Source: Adineta vaga
Lineage: Eukaryota; Rotifera
Direction: 5' to 3'
Length of the DNA: 64,000 nucleotides
NCBI GenBank assembly: GCA_021613535.1
Contig: CP075492.1
Location: 16,368,001-16,432,000 of the forward strand
The translations under genes were made by a program, and so were the position numbers. This document shows positions 10,869 to 23,600 of the stretch, piece after piece (position 1 is the first letter of the stretch; each line of letters begins with the position of its first letter). The notes under the pieces are model-generated. The model worked only from the letters and a program-made list of their open reading frames with translations. It made no database searches and was not told the DNA's origin.

Positions 10869-13483
10869 CTATGACATATCTTCAGATGTAACATTATGAT
10901 CAAGATCTGATTGATCATCATCCTCATCTTTCTTCAATTCTTCACCATTTAACGTACCAAAGCGTTCGTAAACACATGGTGTCAAGAAAAATTCCTTGAT
11001 TATATCACCAAAACATAGACATCCTAAACCAATTGTTTCTGAATTGATGCCAGTCATTTTGCAGTTCAAAAGATGCAGCATCACCAATAACATTATTGTC
11101 GAATGTGGAAATGAGAAATTTCGTAATGCAAATTTCGCTCGGGATATATATTGAAATGCTTGTTCAGCTGCTTGACTGTTTAAACCAATAAAACGTCCTT
11201 CATGTGATGGGTGATCAGATTTCATAATGGTTTGACACATTGCTCTCGAATGTGTTTTTTGATGGAAGTTATCGAGAGCAAGATGAATTGGAAGCTGTTG
11301 TGTTAATGTCGACGACTTAAGCATATCTGTACCTAGCCATTTATTCCAGTGAAGCTTCAATGTACAGGCGCAGTCATACATGAGCGCATCTGGCATAAAG
11401 CAACCACCAATGATCATGAGTAAAAGATGACGGGTCACTGATCGCATTCCTAGTAAAACATGATAAACGAGACTTTTTCGCATCATTTCAAGATTTGTTT
11501 TAATGAACATACCCTCAGCTTTAATTGCTTCTGTGAAGCCGACAGCAACTCCACATGGATGATATGATGCTAATATGCCATACGTTTTATTTTTTTTAAT
11601 CTCTTCACTATCATTACGATAATTCTGGCATTGAACTTTATGTTCTGAAAGAAAATCTGCATCCCATTTCTAAAATAACAAAAAAAAACATCTTTATATT
11701 AGTAGATGGAACAAAAATCAAGTCTCGTTTTATGTGAGATAAAAAATGTGTGTTAAACTTTTGAGTGCATCAAACTATTGGGCAAGTAGTATTCACATAG
11801 TTGTTTGTATGAAACTCATTTGAGTGAGTTTTTAAGAGTTATTCTACCTTTGAGTGTGAATAATCGAAAGAACTATAATTTATCATATTAATTATTCTTC
11901 TTTATACAACTGTTAAGTTTTGTTTGTCTTAGATGATTTCGATCATAGACTATTTTCAAAAATTAAACGAGAAAAAAAAACTTCGGAGCAACAGAATTTA
12001 TCAGTCTTTAATTAACTGCAGTTGTGTTTATTCATATGTGTATATTTCTACGTTACCTTTAAAGATATCATTTCAAATTTATCCAGTAAACAATGAATGT
12101 AAATTTATGAAAGGTGTAATAAATAGTATTTACGTTATAATCATACTTCGATAGCATATTGGTCGAATGTTTATATGTTGAATACCCTCTGATGCTCACC
12201 TTCTGAAAATGACTTAGTTAACATAATAACGTTACCGAGAATTCAGCAGCCATATCACTAGCTTTTTGTAAATTAAGAGAAGGTGACAAAAGAATTGAAG
12301 GTTGATGATATCGACAATAAATTGCATTAACTAAAATAAAATAATAAAAATACCAGTAACGAATAATTCTATAATTTAAAAATAAATCTTAAATTCTATA
12401 TTTACCTAAATTGGATGATTGTATTCTTCGACAAGGTGTATACGGACAACCAATTTCAATTGCAGTCATTTCTTCAATGGAAGTGTCGACAACGTTTTTA
12501 AAACTACATACTAATCGTCGACATTTTTGATGACCATCCACAATAATACATCGGCTACAGTCTGATGGACAACATTTTATATTTGGAATTGACCTGTGTC
12601 TCGACCAAAATGTAGTGAATAAATGGTACCACCAACCAGAATAGCATTCAAAATGATAATTAAGTTCACTTCGATTAAGTGAAACTGGTAAATTAACTAT
12701 TTGAGTTCGTCCTAACATGAATTCAAAACGTACAATTTGATAAAATAACCAATGACATTGAAATAATTTTGCTAATGGAATAGGTTCAAGAACAATGTTA
12801 CTGTTTTGACGTTCATAATTATATCTATCAATAAGTATTCGACAAAAAGATTGAAATGGACATTGATCATGTAGAAGTTGACATGTATAATCGAAGAAAA
12901 CTGAATATGTAAATGCAAACGAATCACATAAATAAAATACTTTGAGCGTACTATTCAATGATGAATTATTAATCTTTCGCCATCGATTCTTTAATGAATA
13001 CCAAGATGAATGATTATAAATTAGTGTACATGTTTTACACTCAGCAGTTACAGCAACTGCTCGAATGATTTTAAAACAATCAATAATATGAATTAATCTG
13101 TATCGATACGAAGTAAGAGATTTTGTACAATTAATACAAATGTTGGTGAATGGAAATAAGATCATGTCATTTAAAACATTCATTGTAATATGATTTATGT
13201 CAAGTTTGATAACATTTCTGTCAAAATCTGACAGTAATAGTACTCGATTGATCAAATCTTTATTTATTTCAATCATATTTGTCACCATCATAATATTTTC
13301 AGTTGTATGACTGCTGTCATACCGTTCGTTTACTGCTTGTTTTATCAGTTGGGTTCGAGCAGTTGATGATAAAATTGTTGACGGAAAAGTTGACAATTTC
13401 ATATATAGTCGACAAATGTAAACTAGAGATATTAAACCAATGGAACAACGAAGTGCTTCAAGAATATCTTCACCATTTGGCAT
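10869..13483 (-). CDS. KDZ/CxC transposase-like protein
   Basis: Exons 13483-12406, 12330-12236 and 11669-10869 join in frame to 657 residues. The N-terminal half has spaced Cys pairs (C116/C119, C149/C152) and a second Cys cluster around residues 300-330 (CCPSDCSRC...CRRLVC). The C-terminal half has MPDALMYDCACTLKLHW, then LALDNFHQKTHSRAMC, then NSQAAEQAFQYISRAK. This order (Cys clusters, 'YDxAC', 'DxFHxxxH...C', 'N...xE') is that of CxC-KDZ (Kyakuja-Dileera-Zisupton) transposases. Plausible acidic residues are D~490, D~524 and E~560, and all three are present. A splice acceptor abuts the ATG, so a 5' exon is probably missing from the model. The second intron (566 bp) is long. An acidic tail ends the protein. 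It could be an active transposase or a domesticated copy; terminal inverted repeats were not found. Confidence 0.7.
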
Positions 13484-14279
13484 CTAAAATAATAAACAAC
13501 CTTTAATAAGTGTCCACAATTCACTAGACAAAAAGAATGTATATTTTAATGAGTATCATAAACTTTTCAAAAATATGTCAGTGACTCTTATTGTCTCTCA
13601 GATGAAAAAGGTTGATGGTCTGTGACGCATTGATTTTTAAGATATTTCCATATTTAAGTTCTAAATACACGCTTGCCCTGTGGTTATATAAACTATCAAA
13701 ATTCTATATTGTACACTTGGCAGATGTTCGTTTATTCTATATAACATGTTCAAAAAATAACAATCATATTCATTACAGTATTATTAAACGACTGAGTCGA
13801 CTGACAAAATTATCCCTGCTTTACATCTATATTTACCTTAATTGTAGTATGGAAAATGAAGGTAATGTAGTTGATCAGCCGATTTGTTTTATGTGCACGT
13901 GTTACGATTTGATATTATCAATATGAGAAAAATGTATCTTTCCACGTTCTTAATAAGTTTCAATTTGATGTTTAATTTAAATTATTCATTGTATAATACG
14001 ATAGGCTAAAATACAATTTTTTTCTTTCTGTCCTCCTCCGTCCGTTTGTTTCTTTCTCCGTCCGATTGTTTCTTTTTCTGCCCGTTTCTTTCCTTTCGAA
14101 ATAAGAAATATATTTTTATACAAAACTGATCGATATATTTCCTTTCTTGAACAATATTTTCATGTGCTATAAAATTAATTTTTTATACGAGAAACAAACT
14201 GCAATGACACACAGATCATTTTTTGTAGAACAATTTCTTTTCATGTCAGTGGATGGATATTCACGGCATAATAAACTCT
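13484..14279. other. Upstream region of KDZ-like gene
   Basis: A plus frame at 13612-13926 (104 codons) has no motif and overlaps where a 5' exon of the minus-strand gene would lie; not assigned. From 14020 the sequence is pyrimidine-rich (TTTCTTTC/CCGTCCG). Confidence 0.4.
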
Positions 14280-15000
14280 AACGTTTTTTTTCCTTTAAAA
14301 TAAAAATGTATACAAATAGTAATACATCATTAATGAAGATCAATGCATCCTTCACATTGTTTAATTAAAAAAAGTCTTTTTGATGCAAAAATCTTGAGTT
14401 TTACTTTTCTGAAATGAAGACTGCTAAAGTAATTCAAAACAATATATATATATATATATATACATATAAATGCAACAAAATTTTCCTCAAACAAATTTTA
14501 TTAACACATTATAATGCATTAATACATTATCGCTGCCTTATTGAAATTTTTTCAAATAATGCATTATAATGCATTAATATGAAATATATTCATGGATAAA
14601 TATATTAGTAAGTAATACTTAATAATAATATACTTGCAATAAATCCATACTGAATCTGACTAGTATGATATTTGAAGGAATAAAGTAATTTTTGTAAGTG
14701 GAAAATTTATTCCAATGTAGGCTAACATTCACAGTAAGATAATTATACACGAACGAAATTTTTTGTACCTAATTAACAGTTGATTATCAGTGTATTCTGT
14801 CATCCGTGAATTTAGTTTACTTCACATGAACGATATTTTTTTTCTGAATGAACAATAAAAATTATTCTTTTATCTTTGTACAGTTCCTAGTGAAATCCTC
14901 TTTGAAAATATATGTCAAGAAAGTTTGAAACTTTATAAATGGTGTCATTTTCTATTTATTCTTTTTTGTCTCAATATATCATTATTAAAATAGATTTGCC
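14280..15000. repeat. Diverged non-coding repeat, copy A
   Basis: Aligns by eye, same orientation, with 19060-19735. Shared landmarks in order: a 'caaaaatcttgagttt' type start, 'gctaaagta', AATGCATTA blocks, 'gaataaagtaattt', 'cgaaatttttgtacc' type motif, 'ttttatctttgtac', and a 'ggtgtcatttt' end. Both lie upstream of, or beside, accessory genes. Contains a (TA)n run at 14442-14462. Confidence 0.65.
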
Positions 15001-15751
15001 ATCTTTTTAATTTTATTTGATGAAGTCGATGGTGTTCTAATCGTTTCCGGTCACTTTTTGTTTTATTTTTAAATACTATCACCACAATACGTTTCACTAA
15101 TTCAACAGCTTCTTTCATATCAGTTTATCAAATAATGAATAAAGTATATTTTCTTTTTATCACGTGATGTTCTGTATTGACTCTCCAGAAAAAGTGGATG
15201 ACTATTTATCATTCCAAATATGCATCTCACTTTTTTGTGTTTAAATGAATATTGCAATTTAATAAGACTAATAGAACACATGATATGGTTTGCTTTCTGT
15301 TGTTATGCTGTATTCTTTCGTTTAGCTGATGAGAATCACTTACTAATTTTCTTATCGTATCTCTTATCACTAAAATTATTATGGATGTTTCATTGAAAGG
15401 TTACGCAATAAATTGATTTACACATCAAGATTTAAATTAATAGGTAAGATAGATTTGTACTCACAGATAATTGTCAATTCTATTCTTTTTTGAAAATATT
15501 GTTTACTTTTATTAAACTTATGTATCGACGAATCATGTGTATGTTAAATATAACTATTCAATAATAAGTACGTACCATTTGATGTTATTAAAATATTAAA
15601 GGAAAACACTTTCAAGATTCAAAAATACAATAGTGTCTATCTTTTATTTGAGAAAATTTCAAAGTAAGCAAAAACCTATTTCATAGTTATAACAACATAA
15701 ACGATAATGGATATTTTCATAACAAATACTATAGTTTTCCTAAATAGTGTT
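15001..15751. other. AT-rich spacer, no gene seen
   Basis: No open frame or motif of note between repeat copy A and the 3' end of paralogue 2. Confidence 0.5.
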
Positions 15752-17234
15752 CTATTCTTTATGTTTTTCTGAAGCAAAAACGTTGCCTATGGCATTATTT
15801 AAAAGAAATGTTTTGATATGGCGTTGATCGGGATGTAATAGCTTACTACATTCTAAATCAGTAAAATAATTCTTTTTTTTTACAACAATTATTAGTGAAA
15901 TTACCTCGAATATCAGACTTCTGGTCTTCTGACATTTTCGATAGTTTCATGCTAGCTTGTACATGAAGATCCGGATAGAGACATTTAGTAATCGATCTAC
16001 ATGTTTTTGTAATATCTGTAGTATGTTTACATTTTTTTATTTGACTGATATTTCGTTTTAAACGGCGACAAATTTGTTTCATCTTTTGTTTTCGTTTAGA
16101 TTCTTTTTTGATTGATTTTGTTGGACTAATAGCGTCTGTTTGAGTAAACTGACAAAAAACTTGTGCTGCTAAACCAGTAGGTCTATTTAAAAAAATTTAT
16201 ATTTATTAGATTGATTCAATTAATAAGCTACTTCGGCATCCATTCTGATTTGTAATATTCAATTTCTTTTTTTTGTCGATCATTTTCCTTCAGAATTTCT
16301 TGAACCGTTAGATTAGAAAAATTGATATGGTCGTTTTCGTTCGAACAATCTATAAAATAATAAGTCCATTAAATTCATCTAGGTCAGATTGTTCAAATAA
16401 CAAGAAATGATAAGATATATTAATAAATATCAAGTTTTACACATTAGTTGAATATGTTTGAACGATAAATTTTCTTACTTTCACTGTTATAGTTATTAAG
16501 ACATAGAATTATGAAATACAAACATCTTCAAATGAATTAAATAATATCCTTCTCAATATTTTCGATGAACTATTTGTATTCCAAATAGAATCGACTTCTC
16601 ATGCCTTTTCCAATAACGAAAATGATATAAAAATTTTATTTTTATTTCATTCTGAAAAAAACTCTGTTAATAACGATCAACTTTTATCAATACCTGACGA
16701 CAAAATTATTGTTGAAGAATCTTCATTGTTGAAACTTGGTAATGGTGAAAAGGATGATGATTTATCTGGTGCACGAATAATTTCAATCGATGAGTAGGTT
16801 ACACCTGGCAGAACAGCTAAAATATCAAATGATACTGGATCGATCAGAAAAGTACTGAATCAAGCACATTGTCACTTACTTTGATTTGAACATGGTGATT
16901 GATTTTGATCGTCATCAAAATGCAAAACTTCACACGTAGAGTCAGAATTCGTCGAATTATTCTTCTGATAAATTTTATCAAATTTTGTTGGTTCAATATT
17001 TTTATCCATTGACGATTCATCTTCTTAAAGATAAAAATAAATGACTCTTTCAGTTTTATTCATTTATCGAAAGTAAAAATTTTTGGATGTTTAGTTAGAG
17101 AAAGTTGACTAACCGGATGAATCTAAATAATGATTTCTAACAAAAATCAATCGATGATGGACCTTTTTACATGAATGAGCAGCTTTACGGTCGATCGATT
17201 TTTTCATTTTATTAGATGTTGTTTTTCTTGTCAT
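15752..17234 (-). CDS. BEN-domain-like protein, paralogue 2 (intact)
   Basis: Unknown family. Six exons on the minus strand: 17234-17114, 17023-16880, 16816-16694, 16349-16232, 16182-15905, 15852-15752. All junctions are GT-AG and phase-consistent, giving 294 residues. The start is Lys/Arg-rich (MTRKTTSNKMKKSIDRK), followed by a Ser/Asp-rich disordered stretch. A coiled coil comes next (NLTVQEILKENDRQKKEIEY), then KPTGLAAQVFCQFTQTD, a basic segment, and the conserved end: KKCKHTTDITKTCRSITKCL, YP, SEDQKSDIR, KLLHPDQRHIKTF and LNNAIGNVFASEK. The same blocks and splice phases occur in the gene at 7735-10152. A BEN-like DNA-binding domain in the last 90 residues, plus a coiled coil for dimerisation, suggests a chromatin or transposon-associated DNA-binding protein; this is inference. 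The gene would be missed by single-frame ORF calling because no exon exceeds 93 codons. Confidence 0.7.
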
Positions 17235-19059
17235 AATTTTTAAGGAAAAAAATTAATCTTTTAAAATCTAAAATTACAGGAAAATATTATCAAAATCGAA
17301 ATGAATATCTGAAATATAATATTTTGACTACAGATTTGAAGGAAAATACTAATGAACATTCAACAGCAATATCATGTAATTTACTTTCAAAAGTTATGCA
17401 TTTTGTATTGGCACAAAAAAATGGAGGTTATTATATTAATAGATGTCGTGAGAATATGTATTATATCAATTCGTGATTTAATTATTTTGATTTCAACATG
17501 TAATAATACTCAAATAAAATCATATTAACTTGCTAATTTAATTCATTGTTTTTTGTTACATAGAAAGAATATCGATTCTCACATAGTTTAAATATAAAAT
17601 CTTATACTCAGTGAGTCCATAAACGAAACCATAAACATGTTGTAAAAAGAAATGAATATATTCGATAATTATGATCAATGGATTTGATATAATTTCACAG
17701 AACATTTAATTGTCGATTTTTTTCAATGATCCAATGTATCATAGCGTAGAAGTTTAATGAATAATTGCAGCTTCATCATTTCTTAATACCAATGATCTAA
17801 AAACAAAAATTAAAAGAAATGTATGAACAAGAATAATAATGCATGATCATCCATTAAAAAAGAAACACACTGATGCTGAATGACAAGAGACTATTCAATA
17901 TTAAATCATGATGCTTATATTCATTCTAAAAGAATTCTACCACTTAATTCATTTTTTTTCTCATATATAACTAGTGATGAAGAAAAACGTTCAATTCGTA
18001 GCAAAGTATTAGAACGCAAGAATAATAAATAATAAAATAGTTTTTATAATTTTTTGGTTTTTACACTTCTTGTATTATCTTTTTTGTAGTCTAATGATAA
18101 TACATTTTATTGTTGTAAAATGTAAATAAAGAATGCCATTTGAGTCTTTGAATGAAATAAAGAACTATTTTCAGATATATAATCTGCAGTAAATGTTTGA
18201 AGTCTTTTAATATTAAGGTATTCTACAAGGATAAACACTTATGTCAAGAAAATAGCTAATACAGTACCATAAACTATACTAACGAAAAAATAACTAAATA
18301 AATAATTCAAATATTATGATAATCTATAGATAGAAAACAGATTTGTTTACATGCATCTATACACACTCAGTTGGCTCGAGAAATTCGAGAGGCTTTGTGT
18401 TAAGTAATGTTCATCATTTCCTTTTTCCTTTCGTGACTATCTATTTGTTTTTGTTTCTCTTCGCTTCATATTAACATTTTGCTCTTTTTTTTCTTTCTTT
18501 ATCCGAAAAAGCAAAAGGAAAGAAGATATAATTTAACTCGAATGTATTGACAAGAGCATTTTCTTAATGCATCTTTTAATTTCAAATAAGATCAAGTAAT
18601 TTGAAGAATAACTATAAAAACAATAGAGGAATCAAAGGAAATATCACGCATCCATTGTTCAATCACCTAAACATAAATAACTTTCTTTTTCGATCTTATC
18701 AATTCTATAAATTTTATCTTGAATAATTGCTTGTTTCTTTTCACATAATATCAATTTATCTTTAACTATCCATTTTTAATTCAATTTTATCGTTATCATC
18801 ATTAAATCGTTTTTTTTCTTTTTCATCTTCTATGTATCGATCTTTCGTGAACAATCATATACGTGAAGCACGTGTATATTGTTTATAAAGAGAAAACGAG
18901 GAAAAAAGACCTATTTATGCTTGATACCGAATAATTCGTTTTTTTCTTTATAATCAATTTTATACTCAACCTCATATTGACTTTCGAAAAGTGACCTCTT
19001 GGATGAATTTTAGAACCGATCAACATGAGAAAAAAGAAAGAGAAATAAAGATTAATGTA
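17235..19059. other. Intergenic, one coding-like fragment
   Basis: A 60-codon plus reading at about 17280-17477, after a possible acceptor, has coding-like codon use (KVMHFVLAQKNGGYYINRCR), and a second short one ends near 18030 (SDEEKRSIRSKVLERKNNK). They could be remnants of one decayed gene. The rest is AT-rich and holds nothing I can support. Confidence 0.35.
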
Positions 19060-19735
19060 TATTCTTGGACGATATTTAATAAATAACTTTTTAATACAAA
19101 ATCTCGAGTTTCACTTTCCTTAAACGATCGCTAAAGTTATTTAAAGTAATAGATATAAGTACATGCAAGATACTCTTCTCAATTAAACGTTGTCAATGCA
19201 TTATAACGCATATTAATGCATTCACATGAAATAATGATTCCATTCAAAGAAGCTTTTTGAGTAATGCATTAAAATCAAATTTGTTCATGAATAAACATAT
19301 TATCCAGTATCAATTAAAAAATAATATGCTTCCATCAAATTCATACTAAGTATGAAAGATAAAAAATAACAATGAACTTTTTGAAACGTGACTGTTTTCA
19401 AAGATAAAATATGACCTGCAAATTATTTGAAAGAATAAAGTAATTTACGTAGATAGAATATTGATTCCAATATTGGTAAATATCCATAGGACAACAAATA
19501 TATAAACGTACGAAATTTCTGTACCAAATTGACAGTCAACTAGTAGTTTATTTTATTATTTATCAGTCTTTTTCAATTCATATGATAAATAGAGTATTTT
19601 CGAATCAAATTAGAAATTCTATTTTTTTATCTTTGTACAATTCTTATAGAATTTTTGTATTGGACTATAAGTCAAAACAAGTTAAATTTTATCAATTGTG
19701 TCACTTTATTTTCATCTATTTTTTTTATATTAAAT
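19060..19735. repeat. Diverged non-coding repeat, copy A'
   Basis: Partner of 14280-15000, same orientation; see that entry for landmarks. The copies differ by many substitutions and indels, so the duplication is old. AATGCATT palindromes at 19193-19230 and 19261 sit at the matching place. Confidence 0.6.
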
Positions 19736-20676
19736 ATAAAATAAAAACGAAAAAAATATAAACTTGTTTCCATTCAATACTATTTCCTTCAGACTTTCTT
19801 AATTCATACAACTATACTGATTATTGAAAATAATGCATTAAATCACATTAAACTACGTTAAAATGCATTAGATCACATTACAGAAAAAAATTAGAACGGT
19901 AATTATTTTTTCTTGACATTCCGTTCTCTTAATTACAAACGATGAACAACTAGTATGTGTAAGGACATGTTTTTGTTTTCTTTCCTTTTCGTTCTTCTCT
20001 CGTTCAATCCTTACACATACGATATAGACGTTCATTTTCTTTTCATTCTGTTCGTTTCATATACACGACGGACGTTCATTATGTATATATGTATATAAAT
20101 GACTATCACGATTCTATAAGTGTGAAGACAGTCATTTTTAATTAATTCAATCATCCATAGGAGGAAGATTTCTGTAAAAAATTTTTCAAGATAAAGTGCT
20201 AAGACAAGTAGTATATTTATTTGCGTTCAAAGAATAGCTTACATATATGATAAAAACGAAAAGGATATATATTCTTTTTATTTCTTTTTTAGATTTCAAA
20301 GATTGTGATCTTAAAAAAAACTAAATCCATATTGAAATTCAACATTGCAAACGTACAATTTATCTATTGGCCTTAAGTTAAAAACAGCAAGTAAGTAATG
20401 CGAAATTTTAATAACAAATTTTACCATATGTATGCTTTTTAGATTTTCTCTTGGGTGAATCAGTTCTCCGATTATTACGTTCTATTTGCTGATATTTTTG
20501 CAGTGTTTTATCAATTACATTTTTGTTAACAGTGAGTATTGAAATTTTGATTATCTTTATGATAACGTTTTTTAAGTCACTTTGATATGAACAACTAGTA
20601 GTGGTGTATAAAGTTTGATTCAAATCTATGCTGTCAGATTTTTTTATGAATGATGAATTTATATTTGTTTTTTTAG
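19736..20676. other. Upstream region of the DUF3987-like gene
   Basis: No coding signal except antisense shadows. A TTTTTTTAG acceptor immediately before the chosen ATG implies a 5' exon or untranslated exon somewhere here; I could not place it. Confidence 0.4.
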
Positions 20677-20678
20677 AT

Positions 20679-23600
20679 ATGCCGCCTATTAAACCTGATC
20701 CATATGCAGCACAAATCAGTTCCAATATTTTCAAACTAACCAATGCAGCACCAATTCCATTTGAAATGACATCAATTTTTGGTTTATTCAATCAAGTAGC
20801 ATTACTTCGGTTTTTTGAACAACATCAAACATTAGGAGTTGATATTGCTCCATTTGTATATGGTATGCTAGCACATGCAGCTATGATGCTTGATGAAGTG
20901 GAACTTTTGAATCCTGATGGTACTGGCAGTATTACATCAATGAATTTATTTATTCATTTGATTGGTGAACCTGGTGAGTTTCTTTCATTTCTTTCATGTG
21001 TTATTTAATTAATATTGATTTATTTAGGTACCAATAAATCTGGATTATTTCGAGTCTTCAACAATAGCATTAATGCATTGCAAAAAATATTTCCTTCATT
21101 TTTTTCGAAACCGCTTGTGGAGGTTATAAATGGAAAAGAAATATCAACTACAATTGATTTAATGGCAAACAATGAAACAGAATTATCATTATTTCAACGA
21201 CTTTCAAAACGAGTAAGTTATAAGCAGCAAAATTCTTTTGCTATATAATTGGAAAGGATGTTCTTTGGATTTATTTTTTTACAATTATTTCTCTATACGA
21301 TCTAGATATTAACTTCGTAGAGGATGCATATTTTAATTTTTTAAATTATACTTTTAGGAGAATGTATTTATTTCCAGTGATGAACTCGATGTTATTAATA
21401 CTCGATTTGGAGTTTATCAAGCTGGTTCAACAGACAATGATATGAAAACATTTGGCTCGAAACTTTTATGCCAAGGTTATGATATTATGAAGAATGTTTC
21501 TCGTACAACTGGATCTTCATCATTTTTTATTAAACGTGGCTCTATCAATATTTTTGGAGCATCAACAGGCAACATGTTATCATCTGTATGTCGACAATAT
21601 AACAGTAATATTCAATCCGATGGTACCATCAGTCGATATTTATTTATCACAACATCTGTCCACAAAGCTTCAAATAATATACCATCTGAAATTTTATCTG
21701 TACAACCAAATATTGTACATGTTTTAATCGTACTTCGTCTTTTGGCACAATACAAGCCAATTTTTGTATTTGGTGAACATCAATCACCACCTAATTTACC
21801 AAAATTAAGTAAGTTTCTTTATTGGTCGTAAATTATTGAAAGAGCAACATACGAGAGTTTAGTCTAAAACGATCAACAGTTTCAAGAAAATAACTTTGTC
21901 TCTTTCTGATGCTATGATGATGACTTGTAAATTAAGATCGTATAATGACGGTTGAGCATCGACCTGTGAAATCGTTTTGTATCATCGAATCTGTATAACA
22001 TAGTTAATGTTTCAACTATATTTTAAAGAGTTGCAGTTTGATATCGTTTTTGATTAATTTTTTATTCCACATCTATATTTATATCTTTGTCTTTTTGTAG
22101 TTATTGTTCCACCGGACATAGAAGAAGCAAGAAAAAACATCGTGAATCCAATTCCACCAACTGAACCAATATCCAATCTAAAACCATGTGTGGTTGTTGA
22201 CATTAAAGATGCTGATATAGAACAAGATGGATCAATAATATCTGCATACAATGCTATTCGTCGTGTTATTGAAGCTGAACATCAAAAATCATTACAATGT
22301 GATGCCAAAGGAGAACCAATTTATACACCTTTACAACGAGCATTCCAACGGAAGAGTAGCAACAAATTAGCTCGTTTAGCTGGATTATGTCAAGCAATAT
22401 CGTATGCCATTCAATTATGTTCTGAATGTATTAATATCGTTCGATTTGGTGATGGTCTTTATCTTAAAGAGTATATTGATGATGAACAAATTATTTGGTT
22501 AATGAAATTTCATGATAATGTCAAAGTACTTATTGAACGAGATATTACGATAGCTCCGAAATATGGAAGTGATCAACGCCCATTATTTGTTATCGAAAAA
22601 TCAGCTGTACATGCTTCAAACATGTTATATCAATATAATGCATCTACTATTTCGGCTCTTTTCGATGGTACAGCAGTAGATAACAATGAAACAACGAAAA
22701 ATGAAGATAACATTTCGATTAATAATGCATTATCAAACGAGTAAGTCGTATGTTTTTTTTTGAATACTGCTCTCTATTTTATGCCAGAGTTTCTTTCGTA
22801 AAGAACACATAGTTGAATTTCAAACTTTATTTCAGCCTTTTTTATGAACATCAATCCATCTTACTCAAAATGACATCACCAATTGTTATTAAAGCTTGGT
22901 TTAGTAATGAAATTACTGGTCTTCCATTCACCAAAATATTCATCAATTATCGAAGATCGAAAAATAAAATGTCAAAACTTATTCAAGCTGTCGATGAATT
23001 AGTTCAAAATGGTATCCTTAAAAAAGGTGCTAAAGATAATCGACATATTGTTACTGCACGAAAGGAAACTTATTTAAAAGCATCACCGGCTACTATTCGT
23101 GGTGATAACGACATGGTTAATTATCTTCTATCAATTGGCATCGATATTGATACTTATGAACATGTATATCTTTCATCACCATTACCAATGAACATGGAAT
23201 TAACTACATTTGCAGTTAATTCAATTCTATTCGATGATAATTATATTGAATACTGCCACTTATTTAATGACGTTCGTATACAAAAAGAAATGGAAGAACG
23301 ATTATCAAAACATATGGTCGAATATCGTATGTCATTTGGTCAAAAGCAATATTATATGCCATCATTATCTCAAACCGTTGAACAAGGTAAAATTAAACTT
23401 TTTCGAAACGAATAAAACTGTTATTTAATTAAATTATTTTTCACAAATAGATAATTTAGATATTGAAAACAGTCAACAGTATGGCAGTGATCAAACTCCA
23501 ACTAATAATACTGATAATAGTGATAATAATGATAATCTATTATCGACTTTCAGTTTTATTTCACACCGATCAATTGATAACCTATCACCAAACACGGTAT

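Noticed and set aside
13612-13926. 104-codon plus frame ahead of the KDZ-like gene
   Set aside because: No motif, no splice partners, and it overlaps where the minus gene's 5' exon is expected.
20408-20791. 127-codon minus frame over the start of the ATPase gene
   Set aside because: Antisense to a spliced gene with motif support; its own sequence has none.
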